64,000 nucleotides of DNA from Triatoma infestans (taxonomy: Eukaryota; Arthropoda; Insecta; Hemiptera; Reduviidae), in NCBI GenBank assembly GCA_011037195.1, contig JAAEAF010000649.1:186001-250000 (forward strand). The letters run 5' to 3'. A program made the position numbers and the translations under genes. Under the pieces are notes generated by a model. The model was given only the letters and a program-made list of their open reading frames with translations. It searched no databases and had not been told where the DNA came from. Positions 1 through 12,424 of this stretch are shown here, in pieces. The first letter of the stretch is position 1. Every line of letters begins with the position of its first letter.

Positions 1-711
1 AAATGTACCCAAATAACTGCGAGCTAAGCAGAAAGAGGCACGCAACTAAATTTTTGACCTAAAAATTGAGGTCAAACAGTAAGAAGTCCAAGGAACAGTT
101 CCAACTACAGATTTTTGTATATACGTAATTACAATTTTTAGTAAAAGTTCAGTCGCTTCTATCATTACACATAAAAATAGGTGATTAGCGATATTGGAAA
201 GGGTCAGAGAATCTCAAAATATGTAGCAATTATGAAAAATTGACACGATCGGCAGTACTTACTTCTCTTGCTGCAATCAGTGAAACTCATACGACATTCT
301 TTTAAACTTGTTAAGTTTCACGCAAAACGTTCTATGTTTTTAGTTTGTTTTATATAGTTGGTAGATATGTTAAACGATTAGAGAGAGAAACAATTTATTT
401 ATAAATATTTACAAGTAAATATAAATAAATGATGCTGCCTTTACTTAGTTAGGTTGCTGAAAACACAGCTTACCGATCAATCTTCATAGATATGTAATTG
501 TATATCACCGTCTATGGTCCTTAATAATCAACAATCAACAGGCACCTTTACTGATAGAAACCGAATTAAAATAGCAATGAATAAACACTTTGTCGGCTAC
601 AAGATTAAAAAATATCACAAAACAAAAAAGATAAAACATATGATTGTACATATTTACATCAAATAAGAGTATGACTAGTTAGTCTTCGTCCATAAAAATT
701 GCAAAAACTAA
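1..711. other. AT-rich stretch, no gene seen
   Basis: No coding pattern, RNA gene or clear repeat is visible. Around 236-285 there is a weak resemblance to the 5' end of dispersed family H on the minus strand (a tgacacgatcg-like string), too degraded to call. Confidence 0.5.
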
Positions 712-1166
712 TTAAGATAACAGACAGATAGGATAGTCAATATCTTTTGGAAGGCAGAGAGGAGGCGAATTGGACGTGAAGTCCCATATGTATGATGTTG
801 GATAATACCTAGCGAATCCAGTATTATATTTTCCGATAGGAGCGATTGTTCCCTTTCTTTCATTCGAATCTCCTCCAAGTATTTTCCGGTTAATCGGGGG
901 ATTGTTCCACGGGTTCCAAACCACAGCCCTTTTACAGTAAAATCCCTCTCGGAACTTTTCTTTCAAAAAAGGGATGCACTTCTCGTATATGCTTTTCTTT
1001 TCTTTATCTACGTCTTCTGCGTGATTCGGGTTGTTCGACTCGAAGCGGACAGTGCGATTAATTATCATGGCCATCCCATTATTTCTTGGAAAGGCCACTA
1101 TGTCCGCGTACCTTGGCGCCATATCCGTATCCACGCAGTAGACTTCCTCGAAGTATAGGTACTAAA
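712..1166 (-). pseudogene. Broken endonuclease-like domain of a non-LTR retrotransposon
   Basis: Read on the minus strand, the open frame runs from a TTTAG-like site near 1160 to a TAA at about 712. Its first half contains ADIVAF, then INRTVRFE, then DVDKEKKSIYEKCIPF. From memory this pattern (R/A-D-I..F, I-D-P-T-x-R-F-E, then EK..IY) belongs to restriction-endonuclease-like domains attached to insect retrotransposon polyproteins. The expected acidic residue of IIDPT is replaced here (IINRT). After the EKF residues the open frame stops matching. In another minus frame the DNA continues with GLWFGTRGTI, which is the expected continuation. A small indel therefore separates the halves, and the last 70 or so residues of the long frame are out-of-frame noise. 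No start codon, upstream exon or promoter is evident. Alternative: a host gene exon, which I think unlikely given the frame break. Confidence 0.5.
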
Positions 1167-1414
1167 TCAAGCTTCAAACAAAAGTAATGACAGTGAACCA
1201 ATTTTAGTAATAATAATTTGCTTTCAGGCTTTTAATCCTATACAAAAAGAATTGGGCACAATGTTAACAATAATCGCCTTTAAAAATGAAAAATACGTTT
1301 TCCAGATTGATACAAAAAAAAATAATGATGATAATAATTAAAAATACCGATTTAAAGGGGAACCTTAAATCGCAGAGAAATAAAGAAGTATAATAATAAA
1401 AAAAAAAAAGATTG

Positions 1415-1635
1415 TAAAATGCTTGAAGTTATATTTCCGGTTAACCAGTTTTGACTTTTCGTGGTTTTCGGGTTTTTATAATCGCCATACTTAAACAGTA
1501 AATTCTATATCGACAATACCAAGCTTTTGGAGTTTTTTACCACACAAAACATATATTTTCGGTGAAAAATCTATTTCGAAAATCTAATACCCAAATCTAT
1601 TTTTGACTTTACGTTGGAAAAACTAAACCATAATA
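1415..1635 (-). repeat. Old fragment of dispersed family H
   Basis: Contains the family's landmark strings in the correct minus-strand order: atttccggttaaccagttt, then a segment like tttcggtgaaaa and tttcgaaaatct. It is heavily diverged, with no termini. Confidence 0.4.
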
Positions 1636-1657
1636 AATGGACATTTTTAAAAGAAAA

Positions 1658-1870
1658 CCCTCACGCGTTGATCTAGTGGCTAGCGTACTTGCCTTTGGCG
1701 CAAGAATTCAAGGTTCGATCCTTGTGAGGGCAAAGTCAGTGTTAACCCAGCAAAGTGAGAAAAAGTGATAGCGCACCTAGGTAGCGAAGTTCAGAACTAA
1801 ACAGCGAGGCAGCACGGAGTGCTTACGACATACGTCTCCAATAAAAATCGCCGTCCGGTAAACCCTTGGA
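1658..1870 (+). mobile_element. tRNA-like SINE, family distinct from the common one
   Basis: Positions 1658-1730 fold like a tRNA. The acceptor halves CCCTCA and TGAGGG pair. The anticodon arm CTTGC-CTTTGGC-GCAAG pairs perfectly, with TTG in the anticodon position (Gln-like). A T arm CAAGG-TTCGAT-CCTTG has a loop one base short of normal. There is no CCA end, and about 140 bp of non-tRNA body follows into a long T-rich tract. The short T loop and attached body argue for a SINE rather than a working tRNA gene. The body does not match the body of the common SINE elsewhere in the window. Confidence 0.55.
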
Positions 1871-2166
1871 TTTTTTTTTTCTTTTTTTTTTTTTTTTTTT
1901 TATTTATTTATTTATTTTTTATTTAGAAATGTGACTCCCAATTCCCTTAGAAATACTAAGCATTACAATTGTTCTAGTATTACTTATTCTTAATATTTTT
2001 TAAATAAATTTTATATAAACAAGAAATGCCTTTTTCTTATAATGTTTGCGTATTTGTATATTTTTGTTTTTGTATTATACTTCGTATTTTATTTTTTTAT
2101 TATATAATTTAATATTTTATGTTTGCATTTGTATATTATATATATAATATACAAATATTTTATGGG

Positions 2167-2480
2167 AGGCAATTTCATACTAATGCATGATAATGCCACA
2201 CACAGCCAGAATTGTCACCCGCTTCTTGGAGGAAGTCAGTATAAATATAAATCTACTTTCCGGACATGAATCCTAAATATCATCTATGGTACAAGCTAAG
2301 AAGCGTGTTAGAGAGAGTTCATGATCAACCCCCAACTACTCTGCAAAGCTCAGCATTGCCTTACAAGAAGAATGGAATGCCGTTCGACATGAGACCATTC
2401 AAACCTTATTACATCGATGCTCTATCACGGCCCGTAGTATTGCCCGAGGAGGCAATACCAATTATTACGAGGTGAGCAAA
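2167..2480 (+). pseudogene. Tc1-like transposase C-terminal fragment, frameshifted
   Basis: The plus strand carries the second half of a Tc1-type DDE transposase in pieces of different frames. ILMHDNAT followed one base later by PHTARIVTRFLEEVSI gives the HDNA catalytic-Asp block. MNPKYHLWYKLR corresponds to the normally conserved NPIEHLWD segment and lacks the expected catalytic Glu. PPTTLQ follows. After another shift, LSIALQEEWNAV and ARGGNTNYYE give the typical C-terminal end. An open frame at 2266-2475 starts with ATG and ends at a good splice-donor lookalike (GAG/GTGAGC), so it imitates a first coding exon. The matches in other frames show it is transposon debris. The N-terminal DNA-binding half and terminal repeats are absent. 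Confidence 0.7.
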
Positions 2481-2629
2481 ATTAAAAAAGTTAACAAAAT
2501 TTTGTACAAAATATTTTTAATTTTTTCGTTCTTGTTCAGTTTTAATTTTTTACTTTTTACATCAATACAAATCAAGAATTAGTTTAAAAAATTAACATTA
2601 CAAGATATTATTTAGCTAGCGAAATGTAT

Positions 2630-3110
2630 TTTTTTTTTTTTTTGTAAAGGGGCCGATGGACTGCGACCTCCATGGTCTATTGAGCTATGCCTCTTGGGTG
2701 CTTTAGGTGAGGCTTCTAGCCTTGCACCAGCCCCTCACAGGTGCCATTGGCGAGCCTCTCGTCTACAGTACCCACACCAGGTTAAGATTACTAAGGAATC
2801 TTAGTATCCTGGAGGGCTCTAGAGCTCCTCCTTCCTGGTAACTGGCCAGGTTTCTAAATCTTCTCTGAATGGTAGTATCGCAGTCCGTTAGGAGATGTAT
2901 TGGAGTTTCCTCCTCTCCCCCACATAGAATCTGACATTCTACCACTTCTTTAGCCCAGCCTCGTCAGGTGTTCCCTGAGTCTGAAATGCCCCGTGAAGAA
3001 GCCTGTGAGAATGTGGAGCTTGTTCTAGCTAAAACCATTGCATCCTTCCCATCTCTTTTGGTTATAATTCCCTAAGTAGATCTCCCTGAGAGCGAGTTCC
3101 TGACAGCGAA
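2630..3110 (-). mobile_element. LINE 3' end with RNase H C-terminal zinc-knuckle-like tail
   Basis: On the minus strand the translation reads LTGFFTGHFRLREHLTRLG, then after a frame break CQILCGGEEETPIHLLTDC, then RFRNLA. Several insect non-LTR retrotransposons (R1/I-like groups) carry this arrangement behind the RNase H domain: a REHL-x-LGL segment followed by a C..CG.EE.T..H.L..C knuckle. About 120 bp of 3' UTR follow, ending in a T run at 2630-2643 that is the poly(A) tail on the element's strand. At least one indel breaks the frame, so the copy is dead and strongly 5'-truncated. Confidence 0.65.
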
Positions 3111-3229
3111 TTGTATAAAAATAATTCAAAATTGCTATTGATTACTGAAAATACTGTGTACAATTTTTTGTGGCTGAGTAATATAAGCGGACCCTCCACT
3201 GTACATAAAGTAACACATATTAATCGGTC

Positions 3230-5095
3230 AACTTATACTCGGATTAAGCGTCTGTGTGGTGGAATAATGGGTTGACGGATCGTTTTCCTGTTAATATAGG
3301 TGTGAAGCAAGGTTGTTTACTAAGCCCCTTATTATTCTCACTTTTTGTTTGTTATTGGCATAATTTAAATGCGGAATTAACGTACAAGGTAATCGAATAA
3401 AGTTATTAGCTTTCACTGACGACTTCGTATTGTTTTCATCAGAGAGAGTGACTCTTCAGTCCATGATTAATGCATTAGAAGAGGATTGCCAAAAACGGAA
3501 TCTGGAAGTCTACTTAAAATATTAAAATTAATAGAAGATGTTTTACTTGGCTGTTCTAAAATTCTTTAATATTAAAACATCTTCTATTAGATGGAAGATG
3601 TTTATCATCAAAGTGTGTAAATGTCCCATTCTGACCGAGTTTAGGGTAAGATACTTGAATAAATCGAAAATAATTGTTTTCAGAAATGGAGGACGGCTTG
3701 CTGGAAATGAAAAGTGGCGGGTTAGGGTCGAAGAAGTGGATGTGATGAATAGCTATAAATACTTGGGTGTAACGCTAACGTCAAACTTATCTTTAAATTA
3801 AAAGCTAAATTCTCTTTAAATGTCTTCAATAATATAATTCATAATAAAAATATTTCATTCAAATAAAAATTAAAGATATTTTATTCGGTCTCAAAGACCA
3901 TTCTCTGTTATGGAGGACAGGTTTGGGGATTTATGATGTATTGAAATATTTCTGAGGTATTTTGTTAAAAAAACATTAAGCATTGGCAATCAACACCCCA
4001 GAAGATTATATTTTATATCTATAAATTAATATCTTCCCAATATTTGTTCACATCTCAAAGTAAATCTGAAATATATTCTTCGGTGTTTGAATCTTCCATT
4101 ACATAAGAACCATGTATTGGTGCGAAGGAAATCATAAATCAGAATTTGTTTTTTGTTACAAAGAATGGGAAAAATTAACTTCCACGTATGATATAAATTT
4201 AATAAGTTTAATGAACAACCAGATAAAAGTGGAAACTGTAATTTAAAAAAATGATGGAGAAATTAAATGCTTAGTATCATTTAATGAAGTTCAGTAGTGA
4301 ACACCATTAATGGTACAAACAATTAGAATCCAATAATAATTACTACGTTTACAGTGAAGTGACTAAATCAATGTCCACCTGGACATAATATAAATAAGGT
4401 AAGATGTGAGCTGTTGAACATAAAACAAATATAACTTTAAACAAGAAATTAAGTTGTGCCCACTTAGTATTATTAAGAGGAAAAGAATGTTTATAATTTT
4501 ATGTATGAATGTTCCATTTTGACCGAGTTTAGGATAAGATACTCGCATAAAAGATCATTAACAATTGAATTTAAAGAGCGTTTAAACTCCAAATAAAAAT
4601 GGGACGATTTAATTAATTATTCCAATCATGCATGGCATTTTATCGGAAATTTCTGGTACAAAAATTTAATTACTGATTGATATTTCATTTTACTTATTTA
4701 ATTATCAGTTATTGATATTTCATTTTACTAATTTAATTATCAGTTGTGGATTATAATATAGTACAATGTTATTGATAACTTTTGATAAATAATTAATTAA
4801 TTGTTTTTGTTTTGGGTTTAGGTTTGTTTATTCACTGATTTCAATGATAACTTCTGGTGAAGATTTGTGTTTTTGTTTTAATCCTCTCTATGTACACATT
4901 TTTTTTTATTTTTATTACTATCATTACTTTATATCTACTATTTATCTATTTTTGTTATTTTATCTAAGTAAGGCTACTCCTCAGACGGCTAATCCTCAGA
5001 CCATGAGGATAGATCGATCGGTTGCAATGAATTGTAATTTCTTCTATTTTTTTTTTTTTTACTATTGGAAATAAAGACTTTTATTATTATTAGTC
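3230..5095 (+). mobile_element. Decayed LINE: reverse transcriptase to 3' UTR
   Basis: The plus strand preserves reverse-transcriptase landmarks in order. VWWNNGLTDRFPVNIGVKQG leads into CLLSPLLFSLF (the QGC..SP..F block). LTDDFVLFSS is the Y-A-D-D region with TDD. KSKIIVFRNGGRL and YKYLGVTLTSNL are the thumb blocks. After 3800 come degraded ILCYGGQVWGF and related C-terminal pieces to about 4230. Stops and frame breaks are frequent, and a 90-bp stretch around 3520-3600 looks rearranged. The AT-rich remainder ends with AATAAA and a short TTA repeat at about 5070-5095, which I take as the 3' end. The N-terminal endonuclease is missing. Clade not assigned. Confidence 0.65.
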
Positions 5096-5399
5096 GGTCA
5101 ACTTTGCTAGGTGCAATGCTTCCCACCATTCCAGGGAGGGGGCTTTACAATTACCAATAGTTTATGAAGTCCCTGCAGTAAGAAATTTTCTTCCACCTTC
5201 AAATTTTTATACCACAGTTAATTCCATTACATGTACTACTAAAAGCAATTAATTCTATTAAAAAGGGTGCAGGAAACAACGGCAAGAACAACCGAGAAAA
5301 ACACTTTAAACACTCGTAGCTACACCCCCAGAACTTGCCCATCACGATCTTGTCATATTTTCGAAGTTGATTTTTCACTGGTTTTGTGGTCCATCAGGT

Positions 5400-5740
5400 C
5401 GGAAATGTGTTTTTAGAAAAATGGCTTCTCAATCTCAATCTGTGTGCATATATGTGGCTTAGCATAACTCAAAAACTGAAAATCGTACAAAGAGCTGAAA
5501 CTTGGTATATTTCTTTTAGGTCCTTTCAGGGGACGCAACAATAAGGTTTTAATTAAAATCCGATATAACACTTTACGGAATAGATTTTTCAGTTTTTTCA
5601 TGCGATTTTCACGAAATTAGATCCATTTTTTTTTTAACTTAAGGATTAAAGAATTTAATAAGTAGCTGAAATTCCGAGTTTGAAGAAAATCAATTTAACG
5701 GATACGACTTTCATATTATATTTTTGATGTGCATAAATAC
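5400..5740 (+). repeat. Diverged internal fragment of family H
   Basis: Plus-strand order of landmarks: tttttagaaaaatgg, then a TG-rich spot, agcataactcaaaaactg, cgattttcacgaaatt, and aattccgagtttgaagaaaa. Both ends are missing. The segment from about 5500 to 5600 does not align well with other copies. Confidence 0.5.
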
Positions 5741-8700
5741 ATTATCGGTTATCTATGAAATTTGTTACTAGGTAAATTCTTCTTTTTTTTTTTAAACTAA
5801 AAGTGATATACAAAATAAAAGGTGAACCAAATTCCAAGAAAAATCTTGGGAAACGATAATGTGATCATTACGAAAAACTGGAAACCAATAAGGAATTGGC
5901 GCCCAAGCAGTGGACGGATTTTTCCATATATTAAGATCGTAGTACTTCCAGTCATGCAGATCAGAAAAATACAAATTCTTACAACACTTAAATTAAATAT
6001 TACATCAACCTGATTATGCCGGGTTATGATTTATATCTCATAGTTGACTCCTGTAATTCTGTCCATTATTACTGTTCAGAATTAAAACTAACCAGAAAAT
6101 ATTTACTGATCTCAAGTTTCTCGCTGCAACAGCTGGTGGAAGGATCAATACTAATAAACCCGTTTAGATTCCCATTTCATGAGCTTTGCTAAAGGATGAG
6201 GATAGTATGCTAAAAAAAAAAAAACCAAAGAAAGCCTTTATTCAGAAAGCTGGAGGTATAAAGCGGAGAGAAAGGTATAGTTGAGAATGGAAGCAAAATA
6301 TTGAGGTATACTAAAAAGAAAAGATTGGCACAAATAGCCTAATTTAAAGTTCGAAAATCGATTTTAGGATATACGGAAATAGATATGACGGAACGAAAGG
6401 TTCTCATTAATTTTTTTTTTTTTTTAATTTTATTCCCACAGCATCAAGTACGTACTAATTTTAGAGATTATTTAATCCAAAATGTATTTGTAACAGACAG
6501 ACAGATCTTTAGAAAGCACTTCCGAGAAATCTACATGTTTCGAAACTTAGTAAAATAGTAGTGAACTTAAAATTCGAGATGATTGCAATATTTCTTTCAC
6601 CACCTTGAAAACAGAAAAACCCAATGTTAATCAATTATTTGCCTAAATAAATGTTTCACATAATATAATAATCACCTTTATGGTGGATTTTCTCTTCTAC
6701 AACCTCATCATAATCGAGAAAGTTTAACAAAGTTTGTAACCAAAGCATCCTGTACCAGACCACAGTAATTTCCTTCATAACTCAGATATTCCGTGTATTA
6801 ACATTCTATATATTTCCATATAATATGAAAACAACATTTTAGTAAGGGGGTGGGTTCATTTTAATACCGTTTGGATTTAATTTGTGATCCACACTTACTT
6901 AGTAATCTTATCTCTGAGAATTGCCTTTCACGTCTAAAAAAAATATAGAAATTGGTTTATTGTTTGTAAATGATTGGGACATTATTTAATATTTTTCGAT
7001 GGAAAAGAAAAACTAAACAGATACTGACTGTGATTGACGATTTTTATTTAACTTCTCGATTTGCAAGATATTTGTTTTATTAATACTGAAGTACAAGAAT
7101 CATATATCTATCAAAAGTAATTATATTTTCGCAGGACTGAAAATTCTATCTGAAATAATTTTTTTGTTTTATTTTTGGCGCACCTTCTTTATCATTTCTT
7201 CCTTCGGCGTTTAGTCTTTGATAATCTTCACTCTGTTTGACAATTTACACCGAAGTAATAATTTAAAGCGATGTTGGTCGATTTTGTTTTGGATTCTGAG
7301 TTATGCTACTCACATAGACGTGCAAAACGAATGGAAATTTAAAAATAAAATATATAATATAATTATAATAATCATTAATAATATAATTAATAACCTAACA
7401 GATTCTCCATATTAATTTTATTAACTAAATTTCAATTAAAAAGAAAAAAAAATTATCTGAAATAATTTCAAGTTTGATAAATGTATTAAAATGAAAATAT
7501 CTGAAGTGTCCCAGATATATATATATCTTGAAAAGAAGATAAATAAAAAAAAACAACTTGAATAATTTACAATAAAATTGATAGTAAAAACGAAATAATT
7601 TATAAATTTTAAAATTCATCCTCCAAATACCCACATCATTATCACATACGCTAAATTTACAACCAACAAGTATAGTATAAATTTAGTAGAATAAATTAAA
7701 CTGTAAAATGATAATAAAATAAAAATCTAAAAAGAAATAAAAAAGAAACAAACAGAGAAACTAAAAATAAATCACACAATCAATATTATTAAATTATTAA
7801 TCAAATCCAAAATTGAATTAGACAATCCACATTTTTAACAATTCCATTAATTAATAATATTAATATTAATAATGAAAAAAAAAGAAGAAAATGTAGGCAA
7901 TATACATTCTATTTTAACTTGTTACTGATTATTTATTTTGTTGATATAAAAAAAGTATTTATTTAAAATCTACTACAAATTTATTTATTAACAAATTGAA
8001 CATTTTTCCATTTAAATTGTGGGTCAAAATGAAATCATAAATGGTTCAGATATAAATTATTTCGATTAAAATGTGATTTAAATTGTTTCAAAATGAGGTG
8101 AAAAAAAGATGTGGCAGGCTGATTCAAATAGATTTTATTGCACTCATTTGTGTTCAAAGTGTCCAAAATTAGGGAATATTTGGGTCAAAATATGTTTATT
8201 TTGGGTGGGGAAAGTGTTCAAATTATTCACAATAACTAACAATTTGGTGCAAAAAAGGATTTTTGCTGTTTCCAGAAACAGGAAATACATTTGTTAAATA
8301 AAAGGTTTAATTCAAATAGAAAAAAAAAATTAATTTGACTGGAAAATGCTAAATAAACATATAAACATAAACTTTTTTCTTAAAATTACGCTCAAAAAGT
8401 AGTACCAAACTAAATTCCTAATTAATTAAAAAAAAAAATTATTTTATTCATAGGAATGCAGCAATAGATTATCTATTTTTCTTTCATACTGTACGAGTGA
8501 ATCAAAATACGATCAATATAAATTTAATTAAACAAGTGGAACTAGCTAAATAATTATATACATATATACACAAATAGAGAAAGGACTGACTAGTACGGCG
8601 TCGTCTTGAGTTGTTTACTAAAAGATTCAAGGAGGCGAGTCAATTAGAGCACACATGTTATACTGAAATGAAATTACCAACAGATTTAATTATCCTCTAG

Positions 8701-9130
8701 AGAACTTTATAGTTAGTTCTTAGATGGATGAATCTAACTCGTGAGATGATGGTGTATATTAAGAAAATGAACTTTATAATTTGATGAAATAGTGTAGCAC
8801 ACAGCACTTCTGGTTTATTACTTGTTAATATTTTGATTAAGAAGTAATAGACATAACTCACTATCTACCCTTAAATTTACTATGTACTATTACTATGTTT
8901 GTGGTAATTTCAATATCCCCCCCCCCCCGTAGAATGTTATTTAAATGATGTTCTTTCGGACAATTCTGACATAGCAGGAGAAGAAGATCTACTACTAAAA
9001 TACATATAAACACTTCACAATTTCATACTTTCTTGACATAATTATGTCCATAATCTGCGAGAAAATATGACGTAATTTTGGCTATCCTCTCAACTTTGAA
9101 AGTACCATTTTCATATGAAGTTTTGTTATA
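5741..9130. other. AT-rich stretch without recognised features
   Basis: Very AT-rich, especially 7300-8450, with scattered homopolymers and a run of twelve C at 8917-8928. Open frames here are short and biased to K, N, I and F, as expected by chance. A short less AT-rich patch at 5815-5975 has overlapping frames on both strands that match nothing I know. Confidence 0.5.
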
Positions 9131-10316
9131 CATGGGTAAGGAGAAAAGTTCTCGGCATAGTAATGAAAAAGTGTTTTAACTTTAAAAATACATACTGGGA
9201 AGTTTTCAAAATATCCATTTACAGCTGCTATCACCTCTTCATTTGACCCAAACGTTTTCCAGCCACAAATTTCTTAAGGTTTGTGAATAGGTGAAAAGGG
9301 TGCCAGCCAAATCGCGAATAGGGAGGATGTTCCAATAATTCATACTTCAAATCCCTCAATTTTTCCATTACTAAAGCGCCGTTGTGGGCGGAGGCATTGT
9401 CCTGGTGAAAGAGGATTTTTTTCTTTTGCAAACCAGGCCATTTTTTCTCTAATTTTTTCTTCTTGCTGATCAAAAAGATGTGCGCAGTATTCCCCATTAA
9501 TAGTTTGACCCTTTGGCAAGTAGTTAATTTAAAAGAATCCCATTGGAATCCCAAAAACACTTGCCAAACCTTTCCAGCCGATGGCAATTGTCTTTGCTTT
9601 CTTCGGTTCAGAGCCACTGGCTTCTCCACCCACTGCTTGGATTGTTGTTTTGACTCAGGTATAAAGTGGTGAACCCACGTTTCATTCATTGTAACAAATC
9701 AGCGCAGAAAATCTGTTGGATTCTTCTTAAAACGGTACAAACATTGGTGAGAAACTTGATTGCTCATTTGTTTGAGATCAGCATTTAACAAATGCGGTAC
9801 CTATCTTGCACACAGCTTTCTCATATTGAGTTCTACGTGTAAAATGTGCCGTTTCTTCTGAGATGCCTACAGCCTTAGCAATTTTATATAACTTTAGTCG
9901 TCGATCTTCTAGAACCATATTGTGTATCTTCTCAATATTTTCTTCGATAGTTGCAGTTTTTGGCCGTGGATATCATCTTCAATCGATGTACGACCACGTT
10001 TAAACTCAGCTGCTGCTCATTTTTTTACTATTAATAACGAAGGTGCAGACTTCTTGTACACTTTTTGGATGAATTTCTATTGACGATAAACCACCCAAAA
10101 CGAAGAATTTTATGACGGAACAGTATTCAAGTTCATTCATTTTGTCAAAAACACACAACACTCTTACTATAGAGAGCCGTGTAAGACAAACTATTGTATA
10201 ATCAAATCATATTTGGTATTTACTTTTGCAACAAGTGTGCCAACATAACAAAACAGTAATTTCATTTGTTGCAGTGCCATCTATGGGCGAGGCTGAGAAC
10301 TTTTCATCTTGCTCTA
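9131..10316 (-). mobile_element. mariner transposon, full length but inactive
   Basis: A mariner family DNA transposon on the minus strand. Imperfect terminal inverted repeats share the core AAAAGTTCTC at 9144-9153 and its complement at about 10297-10306. TA dinucleotides flank both ends. About 1.19 kb is a normal mariner length. The start MNELEYCSVIKFF is the helix-turn-helix region. KTATIEENIEKIHNMVLEDR is the linker block. NETWVHHFIPESKQQSKQW is the first catalytic block with Asp changed to Asn. FHQDNASAH keeps the second Asp. The third block after HPPYS is corrupted and its Asp is lost. Several stops and frame breaks occur between these blocks, so the longest frame (9231-9689) covers only the catalytic half. 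Confidence 0.85.
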
Positions 10317-11499
10317 GTACTATATTATGTAATCTTCAAACTTGAAGAAGATTTGTCATCTGGAAGTTAAGATTCGCACTGACACGCTTTGCCCAGATAG
10401 AAAACGCCTGTTGCTAAGAATCACATAGTCAATAATGCAATCAGTATATAAATATGTACATTTCTGTATGATTACATTATCAATAGTGAATTCTGTATAG
10501 TAAGATTCACATAAGCCAATTATGGCTCATATACTGATGGTATTTTGGAAATTTGTACATTTTTTTCTTTCTAAAATCAAAGACAAATTAAATTTTCAAA
10601 ATCTATGCAGTGCATTCTTGAAACTTCAGCATAGATTATTACCATTGAATTCACCCCATAGGGGGAGTGGATGTGGCTACTTCCACTTCTTTAGGATTCT
10701 GACGTCCCTGCGGTTATCCCAGTTTAACAACCCTTACAACACAGACACCTACAATACTAACACAGTAGTTAACACATAATATGCATAGCCTGCAGTAGAT
10801 AGTTGCTACTGGAGGGTTCTCTAACATAACCAGGCAAACTCTAGTTCACAGACTCCAATCAATGACTTCCAGTCTATGCACAGACTCTAGGAAGTCACAA
10901 TAGAACTCTTTTAAGACTAATATCTTAATTAATATATAAAATTCATAACTTATATCTTATATATACTCTAAGTAAATCAGCCAACAGTTCATAAAGCTGA
11001 TATTTGTTTCGTTTCATTAATGTTGGTCTCATTCAAAAACAAAGCGTTTACGAAGAATCTATAAATCACCATATGAAGTCATCTTCTCTTCAACTTGCCT
11101 GAGCTGGAAACCAGCAAAATGATTCTAATTAGCAAATAATTCTATGGTAGGACAACACTAAGAAACAATTATGTCACTATTTGAACAAGGAAAGGAAGAG
11201 AGAAAAAATACCTACTAAAACAAAAGGTGTGTTAACAATACTATTTGAATGGATACAGACATACATTCATACATATATATATTTTGTGTTTAATTTCTAA
11301 ATAAAATAAAAAAATGAAAAGAAGCGTTGAAAGGACGGAAATGACGTTTGTGAAGAAGACGTGTGTGAAACGTCAAATTATCTTACAAGGACAACGAATA
11401 CCTTGTTGCTTGTTAATGTATAATAATGTAACATTGACAAACTTCTATCTCTCCACTATTCCATCGCTTCCTGTTTTTATTATTTCATAAAATACAAAA
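10317..11499. other. No recognised feature
   Basis: AT-rich. A frame at 10522-10779 is not convincing as coding: it has no recognisable motif and no splice-site context. Nothing else stands out. Confidence 0.45.
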
Positions 11500-11623
11500 A
11501 TCTGGTGTCAAAAAAATCACTCACACAATTTTCTCTTATTGTAGTTTAGAAAATTGTATGTAATTAGTATACCAAATTTAATGAAATTCGTCGATATTTT
11601 TATGGAGAAAATTGCGAAAACTG

Positions 11624-11662
<39 letters not shown>

Positions 11663-12424
11663 GTTGAGTAAAAACGCATTTCCGGTTCTTGAAACCCAGA
11701 ATTTTGGCAATCTTATATATTTCTAGTTAATTTTGTTTAGATGGTACAGTTGTATAATCAACTATAGCACTGTAGAATATATCAAAACCCACCCACTCAC
11801 ATAAAAGCTCCCTTAAATGACTTCGGAGAAATATTATACTCTGTAGATATACGAAGTTTAAAAAACACCACTGGAGCCCAATGGAGCCATTTTTTTAAAA
11901 AAAAAAAAACATTCAGTAAAGTGGTACTTCCGGTTGAGGAATTTAGACGGATAACTTACTGTCGGAACCCATGGTAATATATACGTAAACGGAATATTAA
12001 ATTTGAACGTTCTACGATTATTCGTTTGTTTCTTTCTATCTTCTGAAAAACAAAAACACTTATTTGGACTCTGGGCACTTCAAAACAATGTAATTCCGGT
12101 GAGAGAGGGAAATCAAAAATTTTACACGATTACAATACTTGGGTCTAGGGAGGGGAATAGCTAAGTGGTTAGCGTACTGGACTCCCACGCAGAAGTCCCG
12201 GGTTCGAGTCCGGCGTGCTGCCCTTAGATTTTTTTTCTCCCTAGGAGCCTGTACAGTTCACTGTCTGGTGATGGACAGTGTTGTCTGTAACGAAAGAACA
12301 CTGCCCAGAGACCAGCAGTGCACAGAGAAGGCTCCGGGCGCCAATGGCCATAGATGTTGACGCGCATTAAATAAAAAAAAAAAAAAAATCTTAGTTCTTA
12401 ACTAGGAGTAAAAAAAAAGTAAAA
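11500..12424 (-). mobile_element. Family H copy, split by a SINE
   Basis: The 3' terminus (tctggtgt, then tcactcacacaattttctc) is at 11500-11535. The 5' terminus (actaggagta and an A-rich end) is at about 12400-12424, both read on the minus strand. Between them lie the family's ttccggttgaggaattt and cccatggt blocks. The SINE at 12148-12388 interrupts the copy just inside its 5' end: family sequence ends at acgattacaatactt and resumes after the SINE poly(A). A pure A run of about 38 bases sits at 11623-11660. Confidence 0.75.
12148..12388 (+). mobile_element. tRNA-derived SINE, nested in family H
   Basis: The head has a canonical polymerase III A box (TAGCTAAGTGGTTAGCG) and B box (GGGTTCGAGTCC). 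The loop between them (CTCCCAC) recalls a Gly-CCC tRNA. The body contains tcactgtctggtgatggaca, ggctccgggcgccaat and ttgacgcgc, then a poly(A) tail of about 16. An open frame at 12139-12360 is only the translated SINE. This is one of the more complete members of a family with at least eight copies in the window. Confidence 0.85.

Noticed and set aside
712..1134. Intact 140-residue host gene on the minus strand
   Set aside because: The first half matches a retrotransposon-associated endonuclease-like domain, and its continuation lies in a different frame. The last half of the frame is therefore noise.
1658..1730. Functional tRNA-Gln gene
   Set aside because: The T loop is one base short, and a SINE body with a T-rich end is attached.
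2266..2475. First coding exon of a host gene (ATG, open frame, good donor site)
   Set aside because: Adjacent frames carry Tc1 transposase blocks before, within and after it in the correct order.
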